A stretch of DNA of 64,000 bases from JAXLYE01 sp046351595 (GCA_046351595.1 JAXLYE010000005.1:682001-746000); one strand, 5' to 3'; counted from the first letter of the stretch, positions 29,040 through 36,929 are shown. A program made the numbers and translations. Notes: a model not told the origin generated them from the letters alone.

Positions 29040-29069
29040 TTGATAGTGGAGACGGGCGGGTCCTGTCAA
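29040..29069 (-). promoter_or_regulatory. Sigma-70-type promoter of the porin operon
   Basis: On the minus strand TTGACA (29069-29064) is followed by an 18-base spacer and TATCAA (29045-29040). The hexamer ends eight bases before the ATG at 29031, so transcription should begin at or within a few bases of the start codon. No purine-rich ribosome site fits in between, which favours a leaderless mRNA. Confidence 0.6.
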
Positions 29070-29111
29070 CAGCCAACTCGGGCGCCGCCCGAGCCCGCGC
29101 GGCCTCGACGG

Positions 29112-29117
29112 TATACT
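29112..29117 (+). promoter_or_regulatory. TATACT -10 box, six nt before archaemetzincin ATG
   Basis: TATACT is followed by six bases and ATG 29124, again without a Shine-Dalgarno sequence. No good -35 box is found at 16-18 bases. Together with the minus-strand promoter at 29040-29069 it makes the 92-base divergent region a pair of probable leaderless promoters. Confidence 0.45.
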
Positions 29118-29123
29118 GCAGAC

Positions 29124-29858
29124 ATGGCGGCAAGTGACACGCGGGTCCCAGGCCCTGAGGGAGGGGCGCGAGCGACCGGGCGGGAGACGCGGCGCTCGCG
29201 GCGGGGGTTTTTGCGGCAGCTCGGCGCTGGCCTGCTGGCGCTCGGGCCCTTTAGACGGCACGCGGCGCGGGCCGGCGAGCGGCGGGCGCTGTACCTGCAG
29301 CCGCTCGGTGCCGAGCTTTTGGCCGCGGACGTCGAGCTGGTGGTGCGGGCGCTGCGCGCCTTCTACGGCCTGGACGTGCGGACGCTGCCGCGGGTCGAGC
29401 TGCCGGCCGCCGCGTACTACCGGCCGCGCCAGCGCTACCGCGCCGACAAGCTGCTCGACTTCCTGGCGCCGCGGCTGCCGGCCGACGGCGTGCGCATCCT
29501 CGGGCTGACCGCGGCCGACATCTCGACGAGCAAGGGCCGGGTCTACGACTGGGGTGTGCTCGGGCTGGGCAGCCTGGACGGCGCCTCCGGCGTGCTGTCG
29601 TCCTACCGCTGCCACAAGCGCAGCCGCGGCGACGAGCACGCGCGCCAGCGCCTGGCCAAGGTCGCGGTCCACGAGACCGGGCACACGCTCGGCCTCGATC
29701 ACTGCACCCGCGACGGCTGCCTGATGCACGACGGCGAGGGCTCGGTGCTGACCACGGACACCGAGTACGACCTGTGCAGCCGCTGCCGCGCCGAGCTCTT
29801 GCGCCGCGGCCACGCCGTGCCGCCGTCGCCGGACATCCCGTGGCCGCGCCCGGCGTGA
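29124..29858 (+). CDS. Archaemetzincin-type zinc metalloprotease with Tat signal
   Basis: The 244-residue protein carries the archaemetzincin signature HETGHTLGLDHC, then C-L-M four residues later and a final C-x2-C (CSRC). The three His and the Glu form the zinc protease site; the extra Cys are a family hallmark. Unusually, the N-terminus reads SRRGFLRQL plus a hydrophobic stretch and AARA, a good twin-arginine export signal. Family members I know of are mostly cytosolic. Export in folded, metal-loaded form is inferred. The start at ATG 29124 keeps the Tat motif about 30 residues in. The gene is divergent from the porin operon; the substrate is unknown. Confidence 0.87.
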   Translation: MAASDTRVPGPEGGARATGRETRRSRRGFLRQLGAGLLALGPFRRHAARAGERRALYLQPLGAELLAADVELVVRALRAFYGLDVRTLPRVELPAAAYYRPRQRYRADKLLDFLAPRLPADGVRILGLTAADISTSKGRVYDWGVLGLGSLDGASGVLSSYRCHKRSRGDEHARQRLAKVAVHETGHTLGLDHCTRDGCLMHDGEGSVLTTDTEYDLCSRCRAELLRRGHAVPPSPDIPWPRPA

Positions 29859-29893
29859 GCGCGCTGGCCTGATGGGGCGGGGCCCAGAGACAC

Positions 29894-29929
29894 AAAAGGC
29901 CTGAACCGGTGGAGCGTCGGTCCAGGCCT
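29894..29929 (-). terminator. Intrinsic terminator of tRNA-Ile
   Basis: On the minus strand AGGCCTG-G-ACCG pairs with CGGT-T-CAGGCCT, one mismatch in a 12-bp stem, followed by TTTT. It begins about 15 bases after the tRNA 3' end and is one of the few classical rho-independent terminators in the window. It would also face the end of the archaemetzincin gene. Confidence 0.8.
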
Positions 29930-29944
29930 GCCTCGTGTGTTGGG

Positions 29945-30018
29945 TGGGTGTACCTGGATTCGAACCAGGGACCTCAGCCTTATCAGGGCTGCGCTCTAAC
30001 CAACTGAGCTATACACCC
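29945..30018 (-). tRNA. tRNA-Ile (anticodon GAT)
   Basis: The 74-nt cloverleaf is clear: acceptor GGGTGTA pairing with TACACCC, D-arm AGCTCAGTTGGTTAGAGC, anticodon stem and loop with CTGATAA (anticodon GAT), T-arm with GGTTCGAATCC, and discriminator A. The CCA end is not encoded. It stands alone rather than inside an rRNA operon spacer. An intrinsic terminator follows directly. Confidence 0.97.
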
Positions 30019-30154
30019 GTCTTTGAAACTTCAGAAAACCTGCGAGATCTGCGGCCGATGCAACCGGCTCCGGCGCTGCAGAGGCTTGAGTGACTACCAC
30101 GGCCGTTTTTCCCCTGTAAAGAGAAAAGTTCAGCGCGGCTCGGGATGCCCGTGC

Positions 30155-30187
30155 GGCGCGAGCGGCCGACCGGCAGCCGCTCGCGCC
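30155..30187 (-). terminator. Strong 12-bp hairpin downstream of the CxxCH lipoprotein pair
   Basis: GGCGCGAGCGGC (30155-30166) pairs perfectly with GCCGCTCGCGCC (30176-30187) across a nine-base loop, about 60 bases after the stop of the second lipoprotein gene. There is no T-run, so it is a terminator-like or mRNA-protecting structure rather than a classical terminator. Confidence 0.5.
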
Positions 30188-30247
30188 CGGTAGGTCGGAC
30201 CCGCTCGAGCCCGAGCCCTCCCGGTTGGGCCTCAGGCCCGATCGGGC

Positions 30248-30874
30248 TTATTCGAGGTAGATGCGGCCGTAGCCCGGGCCAAAGCCGGTGAGGTACGAGC
30301 TGCCCGGGTAGTGGCAGAAGTTGCAGTCGACGCGGACCGAGGCCCCGGTGTTGGGGTCGCGGCCGACGGCGGTCTGCATCAGGCGCTGCTTCGTCGGGTT
30401 CTCGGGGTTGCCCTGGAAGACGCGCACCCTGAACGGGGTGACGAAGCGGCCCGTCGAGTAGAAGTTGCCGACGTCGTTGGTGACGATGCGCCCGTTGGGC
30501 TGGACGTCGTTTGCGCGGTAGGCGCCATCGGGGTCGTTCTCGGCGTAGAGGATCTCGACGGTGACGTCCTTGAGGCCGGAGCTGCTGCACGGGCCGCTGG
30601 GCGCGCCGTAGATCGTGCCCGACAGGGTCCAGGGCGAGTTGGTCGCCTGGCCGCCGGTGCGGTGGCAGGCGCCGCAGACGTAGCCCGGCAGCATCGTGGC
30701 GCCCGCCTGACGGCTGGCCTCCGATGGCTCTTCGCCCGTGCAGCTCGCCTGCGCCTCGGGCACAAGATCCAGCCCGTTGGATGTACTGCACGCCCCCGTG
30801 GCCAGGAGGGCGAGGACGCACCCTCCGAGAGCCAGACGGCGGCCAGCCTGCGAAATGCCACTGAGCGAAGTCAT
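30248..30874 (-). CDS. Lipoprotein with two CxxCH motifs (paralogue 2)
   Basis: The 208-residue exported protein has a signal peptide with lipobox ATGAC. Two CxxCH haem-c-type motifs, CGACH (about 67-71) and CNFCH (about 187-191), flank a beta-rich domain with GTIYG and VTVEILYAEND and a GNFYS turn, resembling the carboxypeptidase-regulatory (transthyretin-like) fold. AAAGGAG lies before ATG 30874. It shares its layout with the gene 23 bases upstream (MLPG-x2-C-x2-CH-x2-GGQA near the N-terminus and C-x2-CH near the C-terminus). Covalent haem binding and an electron-transfer role are inferred from the motifs only. Confidence 0.75.
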   Translation of the reverse strand: MTSLSGISQAGRRLALGGCVLALLATGACSTSNGLDLVPEAQASCTGEEPSEASRQAGATMLPGYVCGACHRTGGQATNSPWTLSGTIYGAPSGPCSSSGLKDVTVEILYAENDPDGAYRANDVQPNGRIVTNDVGNFYSTGRFVTPFRVRVFQGNPENPTKQRLMQTAVGRDPNTGASVRVDCNFCHYPGSSYLTGFGPGYGRIYLE

Positions 30875-30897
30875 ATGCGCTTACTCCTTTCGAGGGG

Positions 30898-31419
30898 TCA
30901 TTCGACGAAGATGCGATCCCCCGCCGAACCACCGGGCTGGTGGCAGACGGCGCAGCCGCCAGCGACCGAGACAGGCGATGCCATCGTCTTGATCGCCGAG
31001 CCCTTGGTGACGCGGGCTCGGACGAGCGCGTTGCCGCTGAACTGGCTGCTGGTGAAGTAGAAGTTGCCGGCGGAGTTGGACGTGGTCTTGGCCAGCACCT
31101 TGTCGGTCATGTCGATGAGCTCGACGAGCACGCCGTCGGCTCCGCTGCTGTTGCAGGCCGTGCCGACGCCGCGCTTGCTGTACACGGTGCCCGCCGCGGT
31201 CCAGACATAGTCAGCGGCCTGGCCGCCGCTCTTGTGACAGTCGTTGCAGTTGCGACCGGGCAGCATGGTGCCGCCGGGTCGCAGGGCGTCGGCGGTGGGC
31301 ACCTCGCACCCGGCCTTGGCGGCGGGGACTGCATCGAGGTTGACCTCATCGCCGCACGCGGAAAGGCTAATGAGGCCGGCAAACAGGCTAAGGGAAAGGA
31401 ACGGGCGCAGCATGGTCAT
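30898..31419 (-). CDS. Lipoprotein with two CxxCH motifs (paralogue 1)
   Basis: The 173-residue product has lipobox SLSAC and the motifs CNDCH and CAVCH bracketing a domain with GTVYS, VLVELIDM and AGNFYFTS, clearly related to the next gene (30248-30874). AGGAGGAG lies six bases before ATG 31419; a second ATG at 31413 is less well placed. It is first in a two-gene operon produced by tandem duplication. Envelope localisation is likely, and the haem is inferred. Confidence 0.75.
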   Translation of the reverse strand: MTMLRPFLSLSLFAGLISLSACGDEVNLDAVPAAKAGCEVPTADALRPGGTMLPGRNCNDCHKSGGQAADYVWTAAGTVYSKRGVGTACNSSGADGVLVELIDMTDKVLAKTTSNSAGNFYFTSSQFSGNALVRARVTKGSAIKTMASPVSVAGGCAVCHQPGGSAGDRIFVE

Positions 31420-31590
31420 ATCGGTCTCCTCCTGTCTTAGGAAGCGCGCGAGAGATAGCATGCTGGGTGCCCCAGGTTCATCTTACTCGCTTTACCGGGC
31501 GCACTTCTAGCCCGCGCACGCGTCGGACTGCGCCGGAAGCGGGTCGATTTTGGGCGGCGGCGGCCGGCCGGGCCGGGGCGAGCCAGGAGT

Positions 31591-31623
31591 GAGGTAGGCG
31601 CGAGGTAGGCGCGAGGTAGGCAG
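31591..31623. repeat. Three copies of an 11-bp repeat
   Basis: GAGGTAGGCGC is repeated three times in tandem (the last copy ends AG). It lies in the 225-bp gap between the HDAC-like gene end and the CxxCH lipoprotein operon, which otherwise shows no gene. No function is evident. Confidence 0.7.
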
Positions 31624-31644
31624 TTCTGGGCCGGCGCGACCGGA

Positions 31645-32700
31645 TCACAGACCGTGCAGGCGCTGCACCTCGGTGACCCGGGCGCGCGCTTCCTCTGACG
31701 GGCGCTCGCCGGCGTCGTGCCCGGTCTCGACGAACCCGCCCGGATCGAGCAGCACGCGCAGCACCGCGACGACGCTCTGCCCGAGCGACTCGAGGTGATA
31801 GCCGCCCTCGAGCACCGCGCAGAGCCGCGGCTGGATGGCGAGCAGCGCGTGGATCATCCGCGCGTAGTCCTGCTCGACCAGGTTCATCCCGGCCAGCGGA
31901 TCGCGGGCGTGCGCGTCGAAGCCCGCCGACACCAGGATCAGGTCCGGCTCGAAGCGGCGCAGCGCCGGCAGCACGATCTTCTGGAACGCCAGCTTGTACT
32001 CCGGGCCGCCCGAGCCCTCGGGCAGCGGCACGTTCAGCGTCGAGCCGCGGCCGGCGCCCTCGCCGACGAAGGTCGCGGCGCCGGTGCCCGGGTAGTAGGG
32101 GAACTGGTGCAGGCTGATGAACAGGACGCCGCTGTCGCGGGCGAACATCTCCTCGGTGCCGTTGCCGTGGTGGACGTCGAAGTCGACGATGGCGACCCGC
32201 GCCCCCTGCGCGCGCGCGGCGGCGGCGGCGACGGCGATGTTGTTGAGCAGGCAGAAGCCCATGGCGCGGTCGCGGCGCGCGTGGTGGCCGGGCGGGCGCA
32301 CCAGCGCGAAGCCGTTGTCGGTGCGCCCGGCAGCAGCAGAGGTCCCGGGCTGCGGCTGGCTGCGCAGGACCTTCAGCGCCAGCTCGGTCGTGCCGCCCGC
32401 CGCGAGCAGCGCCGCCTGGTAGGTGCCGGGTCCGTAGTAGGTGTCCGGATCCAGCCAGCCCGAGCCGCGCGGGTTGACCTCGCCCATGCGCTGGCGCAGA
32501 TCGGCCAGGTACTCGACCGCGTGCACGCGGCGCAGCTCCTCGTCGGTGGCGCGGCGCGGCGGCAGGTTCACGGTGCGGCCGCGCAGGTCCGAGCCGCGGA
32601 TGGCGTTAAGGATCGCAGAGAGGCGCTCCGGGCACTCGGGGTGCTCGCCCAGGGGCTTGTGCTGCAGGAAGGCGTCGTCGCTGCACAGGTAGGTCGCCAT
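31645..32700 (-). CDS. Histone deacetylase family (AcuC/HDAC-like) deacetylase
   Basis: The 351-residue zinc amidohydrolase shows the HDAC landmarks in order: HPECPERL, RPPGHHA (catalytic His pair), GFCLLNN, DFDVHHGNGT (zinc Asp and His), SLHQFPYYPGTG, SAGFDAH (second zinc Asp) and EGGYH. Bacterial members remove acetyl or acyl groups from proteins, polyamines or acetoin-related substrates; the actual one is unknown. ATG 32700 is 38 bases after the amidohydrolase stop. There is no Shine-Dalgarno, but TATCAT lies exactly six bases upstream, so it may have its own leaderless promoter. A longer in-frame reading upstream is antisense-frame shadow. Confidence 0.92.
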   Translation of the reverse strand: MATYLCSDDAFLQHKPLGEHPECPERLSAILNAIRGSDLRGRTVNLPPRRATDEELRRVHAVEYLADLRQRMGEVNPRGSGWLDPDTYYGPGTYQAALLAAGGTTELALKVLRSQPQPGTSAAAGRTDNGFALVRPPGHHARRDRAMGFCLLNNIAVAAAAARAQGARVAIVDFDVHHGNGTEEMFARDSGVLFISLHQFPYYPGTGAATFVGEGAGRGSTLNVPLPEGSGGPEYKLAFQKIVLPALRRFEPDLILVSAGFDAHARDPLAGMNLVEQDYARMIHALLAIQPRLCAVLEGGYHLESLGQSVVAVLRVLLDPGGFVETGHDAGERPSEEARARVTEVQRLHGL

Positions 32701-32706
32701 GCAGCC

Positions 32707-32712
32707 ATGATA
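32707..32712 (-). promoter_or_regulatory. TATCAT -10-like box six nt before HDAC-like ATG
   Basis: Minus-strand TATCAT, six bases, then ATG 32700. No -35 match is seen at 16-18 bases. It is listed because the spacing equals that of the other TANNNT-N6 starts. Confidence 0.35.
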
Positions 32713-32738
32713 CAGCCGGGGCCGTGGTTCTGATCGGA

Positions 32739-34121
32739 TCAGGGGCCCGGGGCGCGCTCGTCCTTTACGACCTCGCCGCCCTTCATCACAAACGGCACGC
32801 TCTCCAGCACCCGCACGTCGCGCAGCGGATCCGCGGGCAGCGCGATGAGGTCGGCGAACGCGCCCGGCTGCAGCGTGCCGATGCGGTCGCCCCAGCCGAG
32901 CAGCTCCGCCGCCTGCACCGTCGCGGCCTGGATCGCCTGCAGCGGCGTCATCCCGATCTCGACGAGGTGGCGGAACTCGTTGGCGTTGAGCCCGTGCGGG
33001 TAGACCGACGAGTCGGTGCCGAACGCGATCTTCACGCCGGCCTGGAACGCGCGGCGGATGTTCTGCTTGGCGACCGGCAGGAGCTTGTAGCCCTTGTCGA
33101 GCATGGCCTGCGGCACCTCGGGCGGCTTGGCGTGCTCCATCACCCAGATCGAGGTGTACAGCGTCGGCACCAGCCACGTGCCGCGGGCCTTCATGAGGGC
33201 GATGCCCTCGTCGTCGATGAGCGTGCCGTGCTCGATCGAGTCGACGCCGGCGCGAACCGCCTGCTTGATGCCCGCGGCGCCGTGCGCGTGCGCCGCCACC
33301 TTGCGCCCGAGGCGGTGCGCCTCCTCGACGATGGCGCGCAGCTCTTCGTCGCTGTACTGCGTCTGGCTGGGGTCGGTGCCGGCGGAGAAGACGCCGCCGG
33401 TGACCGCGACCTTGACGATGTCGGCGCCGTACTTGATGACCTCGCGGGTCTTGCGCATGACGCCCTCGCGGCCGTCGGCGACGCCCTCTTCGCTGTAGTG
33501 GAAGGACGAGGGGAGGATCGAGCAGTCCATGTGCCCGCCGGTGGCGCCGAGCGCCGGCCCCGAGACCAGCATGCGCGGCCCCTGCACGTCGCCGGCGTTG
33601 ATGGCGTCGCGCAGCGCCACGTCCGAGTAGCCGCGCGCGCCCAGGTTGCGCACCGTCGTGAAGCCCGCCCGCAGCGTCAGCCGCGCGTTCTTGGCGCCCA
33701 TCAGCGCCTCGCGCGGGATCGACACGCCGAGCCACGCGTGCGTCGCCACGTAGGCCTCATAGGTCAGGTGGGTGTGGGTGTCGATCAGGCCGGGCATGAC
33801 CGTCGAGCCGCCCAGGTCGATCACCCGCACCCCCTGCGGCGCGTGGCTGGTCACCGACGCCTCGGGGCCGACCTCGCGGATCCGCTCGCCCTCGATGAGC
33901 AGCGCCTGCTTCTCGGCGGTCTTCCCCGTGCGCACGTCCAGGAGCCGGCCGGCCTTGACGAGCACCAGGCCCGACGGAGGCTTGGGCTGCGTCTGCCCGT
34001 GCGCCAGCCCGAGCGCCGGGCCGAGAGCTGGCCCGACGGAGGGCCCCAGAGCGGGTCCTAGAGACGGAAAGACCATGCACAAGAGACCCGCACACAGCCC
34101 TCGCACCGTAGCTTCCCCCAT
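32739..34121 (-). CDS. Secreted amidohydrolase family metalloenzyme (imidazolonepropionase/prolidase-like)
   Basis: The 460-residue TIM-barrel hydrolase has the metal-site landmarks DTHTHL, a Lys in KVAVTGG (possible carboxylated Lys), AHAHG, EHGT and GTDSS, and the family ending LQPGAFADLIAL. The N-terminus is a hydrophobic signal-like segment followed by a Gly-Pro-Ala-Leu repeat (residues 22-38) encoded by 12-bp DNA repeats. Export to periplasm or surface is likely. GGAGGA precedes ATG 34121; the in-frame TTG at 34139 is rejected. Relatives act on Xaa-Pro dipeptides, organophosphates or ring amides; the substrate is unknown. The HDAC-like gene follows on the same strand. Confidence 0.88.
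   Translation of the reverse strand: MGEATVRGLCAGLLCMVFPSLGPALGPSVGPALGPALGLAHGQTQPKPPSGLVLVKAGRLLDVRTGKTAEKQALLIEGERIREVGPEASVTSHAPQGVRVIDLGGSTVMPGLIDTHTHLTYEAYVATHAWLGVSIPREALMGAKNARLTLRAGFTTVRNLGARGYSDVALRDAINAGDVQGPRMLVSGPALGATGGHMDCSILPSSFHYSEEGVADGREGVMRKTREVIKYGADIVKVAVTGGVFSAGTDPSQTQYSDEELRAIVEEAHRLGRKVAAHAHGAAGIKQAVRAGVDSIEHGTLIDDEGIALMKARGTWLVPTLYTSIWVMEHAKPPEVPQAMLDKGYKLLPVAKQNIRRAFQAGVKIAFGTDSSVYPHGLNANEFRHLVEIGMTPLQAIQAATVQAAELLGWGDRIGTLQPGAFADLIALPADPLRDVRVLESVPFVMKGGEVVKDERAPGP
34008..34058 (-). repeat. 12-bp repeat inside the amidohydrolase gene (GPAL units)
   Basis: Four consecutive 12-bp units of type GGNCCNGCTCTS encode GPAL, GPSV, GPAL, GPAL. The core GCTCTGGG is the same word, in the same 12-bp period, as the intergenic repeat before ku (3413-3556). 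It marks an expansion of a noncoding-type repeat inside a coding region. Confidence 0.6.
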
Positions 34122-34382
34122 TTGTCTGTCCTCCCCCAAAAGCTTGCAGGCTATTTTCCTTCTGCCTCGGGCGTCGGGGCGACCGAATATCCCGGGGTTG
34201 ACTCAAAGTGGCGCCAGTCAGAGGGAAAACGGCGGCGGCGTGCGCCCTGACACCTACGACCTCCCACCGCCCAGGTCCCGCTGGCGTACCTTCCGTCCCC
34301 CGCTCAGGCTCCCCCGCACAGCCCGGCCGTCTCCCTCGGGCAAGCCCTGAGGATGGGCCCGCCGGGGGCGCGGCGCAATCGG

Positions 34383-35063
34383 CTAACGACGGCTGACGGC
34401 GATCTCGACCGGGTTGGAGCACGAGCCACCGAACCGCTCGGTGAATGCCGAGGGGTACAGCGCTTCGCCGGGTGGGATGACGCAGACCCGGGCCTGGTAG
34501 CGCCCCGGCACAAGCGGCACGTCCCGCTGCTCCTGGCTGAGCGGCGAGAGCAGCTGCACCCGCGCCTCCCCGGCGGGCAGCGGCTCGAGCGCGACCGGCC
34601 ACGCCAGAAAGGCGCGGACGCGCCGCACCTCTTCCTTCCGGTTTCCGCCGAGCGGCACGAGGTGCAGGCGCAGCGACAGCAGCAGATCCATGCCCGGGCG
34701 CGGCACCGCGAGCGCGGTCGGCCCGACGGTGCGCAGCTCGAGCCGCAGCAGCGGCACGGCCAGGTGCAGCTCGCGCCCGGTGCGATCTTCGGCGAGCCCG
34801 AGCGTGAGCTGCAGCCGCGAGCCAGCGCCCGCGACCGGGATCCCGCCTGCCCCCGGCGTCTGCGACGGTGACGACGGCGACGGCGACGGCGACAGCGCGG
34901 GGGCTGGCGCCGCCCCGACGAGCGGCGGCGCCGGCCGCACCGCCTCATGACAGCCCGACGTGGAGAGGCAGGCTCCCAGCCCGACCGCGAGCCCGACCGG
35001 GCCCCTGATCGTGCGATCACCCCTGCGCCCGATCAGGCGCACCCCGTGGCGCCGCGCCCGCAT
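34383..35063 (-). CDS. Hypothetical lipoprotein
   Basis: The family is not recognised. The 226-residue product has a basic N-terminus, a short hydrophobic stretch and a possible lipobox (STSGC). An Ala/Pro/Ser-rich spacer leads to a beta-rich domain (about 85-220) with phrases LRLELRTVGPTAL and LVPGRYQARVCVIPPGEALYP. The end VEIAVSRR suggests an immunoglobulin-like or all-beta fold. It starts 14 bases after the leucyl aminopeptidase stop and is probably in the same transcript. There is no good Shine-Dalgarno; the start could be a few codons off. Confidence 0.6.
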   Translation of the reverse strand: MRARRHGVRLIGRRGDRTIRGPVGLAVGLGACLSTSGCHEAVRPAPPLVGAAPAPALSPSPSPSSPSQTPGAGGIPVAGAGSRLQLTLGLAEDRTGRELHLAVPLLRLELRTVGPTALAVPRPGMDLLLSLRLHLVPLGGNRKEEVRRVRAFLAWPVALEPLPAGEARVQLLSPLSQEQRDVPLVPGRYQARVCVIPPGEALYPSAFTERFGGSCSNPVEIAVSRR

Positions 35064-35077
35064 CCGCGCCGCCGCGA

Positions 35078-36634
35078 TCAGGCCTTGCTCTCGGCGCCGC
35101 GCGGCACCAGGTACTCGACGATGCTGGCGACGCCGAAGCCGGTCGCGCCCTTGACGTGGTGGCCCCACTCCTTGGTGGCGTGCACCGGGCCCGCCAGATC
35201 GACGTGCAGCCACGGCGTGTCCCCGACGAACTCGCGCAGGAACAGGCTGGCGGTGATGGTGCCGCCGTAGCGCTCGCCGGTGTTCTTCATGTCGGCGAAG
35301 TCGCTCTTGAGCATGTCGAACAGGCGATCGTTGAGCGGCAGCTGCCACATGTCCTCGCCCGCCTGCTGCGCCGCCTGCAGGAAGCGGCCGGCCAGCTCAC
35401 CGCGGTTGCTCAGCACCGACGCGGTGTAGGGCCCGAGCGCCACCATCGAGGCGCCGGTCAGCGTCGCGAAGTCGAGCAGCTCGTCGGGCTTGATCTTCTG
35501 CAGCGCGAAGGTGATGGCGTCCGCCAGCGTCAGGCGGCCCTCGGCGTCTGCGTTGTTCAGCTCGACGGTCTTGCCCGCCATCGAGCGCATCAGATCCCCG
35601 AGCTTGTAGGCGCGGCCCGACGGCATGTTCTCGCACGCCGGCAGGATCGCGTGCACCTCGTCGGGGCAGCCGAGCTCCGCCAGCGCCCCGATCGCGCCGA
35701 GCACCGCGGCGCCGCCGCCCATGTCCATCTTCATGTCGAGCATGCCCTCGTTGGTCTTGAGCGACAGGCCGCCTGCGTCGAAGGTCACGCTCTTGCCGAC
35801 CAGCGCGATGCGCCGCCGCGGCGCCGCATCCCTGGGCTTGTAGGTCAGGTGGATGAAGCGCGGCTCCTCGTCGGACCCGCGCGCCACCGACAGGTACAGG
35901 CCCATGCCGAGCTCCGTGCACTCGCGCGGGCCCAGCACCTCGATCTCCATCCCGCGCTCGCTCGCGATCTGGCTGGCGCGCTCGGCCAGCTTGCGCGGCG
36001 GCAGCTCGCTCGCGCCCTCGTTGGTGAGGTCGCGCGCGACCATCACCCAGCGCGCCACCACCTCGCCGCGGGTGAGGCCGCGCTGCACCGCCGCGGCGTC
36101 GAGCCCGCTGCCGCTCACGGCGAGGGTCACCGCCTCGATCGGCGTCGGCTTCTTGCGCTCGCCCGCCAGGTAGCGGTCAAACTGGTACGTCGAGAGCAGC
36201 ACGCCCTCGACGAAGAGCTGGCCCAGGCGCTCGGCGAGCTCGGGGTTTGTGCCGGCGATACGCGGCGGCACCACCGCCACCGACTTGCTGCGGCTCTGGG
36301 CCGCGGCCTTGGCCACCCGCGCCATCCAGTGCCGCACGTCCGGCGCCTGGAAGTCCTTGGCCTTGCCCACGCCGAGGAGCAGCACCCTGCCGGCGCCGAT
36401 CTTGCCGTGCGTGTGCAGCGACAGCGACTGGCCCTTCTTGCCCGTAAACTGCTCCTCTTCGGCGGCGCGCTTCAGGATGCCTCCGAGCGCACCGTCGAGC
36501 GCGGCCAGCGCGGCGCTGCCCCCGCCGTCCCCGCTCCCGCCGACCTCTCCCTCGAAGAGGATCACAGCGCACAGGTCCGTGTGCAGGGTGGTTCCGAGCC
36601 CAGCTACCTCCTCAGCGTGAACAGAAAACCTCAT
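35078..36634 (-). CDS. pepA: Leucyl aminopeptidase (M17)
   Basis: The 518-residue enzyme belongs to the M17 cytosol aminopeptidases, which remove N-terminal residues using two metal ions in a hexamer. The catalytic C-terminal domain shows VGKSVTFDAGGLSLK (metal-binding Lys and Asp), MKMDMGGGAAVLG and the M17 signature NNADAEGRLTLADA (usually NTDAEGRL), then DFATLTGA. The N-terminal Rossmann-like domain spans about 1-190. GAGGAGAGG is upstream of ATG 36634. PepA can also bind DNA in E. coli. Downstream a lipoprotein gene follows on the same strand. Confidence 0.95.
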   Translation of the reverse strand: MRFSVHAEEVAGLGTTLHTDLCAVILFEGEVGGSGDGGGSAALAALDGALGGILKRAAEEEQFTGKKGQSLSLHTHGKIGAGRVLLLGVGKAKDFQAPDVRHWMARVAKAAAQSRSKSVAVVPPRIAGTNPELAERLGQLFVEGVLLSTYQFDRYLAGERKKPTPIEAVTLAVSGSGLDAAAVQRGLTRGEVVARWVMVARDLTNEGASELPPRKLAERASQIASERGMEIEVLGPRECTELGMGLYLSVARGSDEEPRFIHLTYKPRDAAPRRRIALVGKSVTFDAGGLSLKTNEGMLDMKMDMGGGAAVLGAIGALAELGCPDEVHAILPACENMPSGRAYKLGDLMRSMAGKTVELNNADAEGRLTLADAITFALQKIKPDELLDFATLTGASMVALGPYTASVLSNRGELAGRFLQAAQQAGEDMWQLPLNDRLFDMLKSDFADMKNTGERYGGTITASLFLREFVGDTPWLHVDLAGPVHATKEWGHHVKGATGFGVASIVEYLVPRGAESKA

Positions 36635-36809
36635 CCTCAGCCTCTCCTCGTCGAAAAAAACGGTTCGCGTGCAAAGTGGCCAATCTTACCACTTGGGAAA
36701 CCGAGCTGTGCCACTCCCGCAGATCGGGTAAACACAGAGAAAGCCCGGTTGTTTCCGCTGTCTGGCTGTTTTTCTCCCGGCTGTGCTACCGGTCGGCTCC
36801 GGCCCGTCC

Positions 36810-36857
36810 GGACCTGGGACCCGGATCTGGGACTCTGGACCCCGGACCTGGCGACCC
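36810..36857. repeat. 12-bp degenerate repeat upstream of the ArsA-like gene
   Basis: Four 12-bp units (GGACCTGGGACC, CGGATCTGGGAC and two diverged copies) lie in the 295-bp gap between pepA and the ArsA-like gene. The period and the CTGGGAC core match the repeat before ku. The rest of the gap holds an AGTGG/CCACT inverted repeat near 36680 and the promoter at 36895. Confidence 0.55.
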
Positions 36858-36894
36858 CCGGGCAAAAGACCGCGGGGCCGGCTCGGTCCGTCCG

Positions 36895-36923
36895 TTGACA
36901 GGGCAGGGGGCCGACGCTACCGT
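36895..36923 (+). promoter_or_regulatory. Consensus sigma-70 promoter of the ArsA-like gene
   Basis: TTGACA (36895-36900), a 17-base spacer and TACCGT (36918-36923), then six bases to GTG 36930. The -35 box is perfect and the spacing ideal. The predicted transcription start is at the GTG itself, so the mRNA should be leaderless. This both supports the promoter and fixes the start codon. Confidence 0.7.
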
Positions 36924-36929
36924 GCTGCC

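Noticed and set aside
31645..33735. Fusion of amidohydrolase and HDAC-like protein
   Set aside because: The upstream half of this frame is Arg/Gly/Ala shadow text; the real amidohydrolase lies in another frame and stops at 32739.
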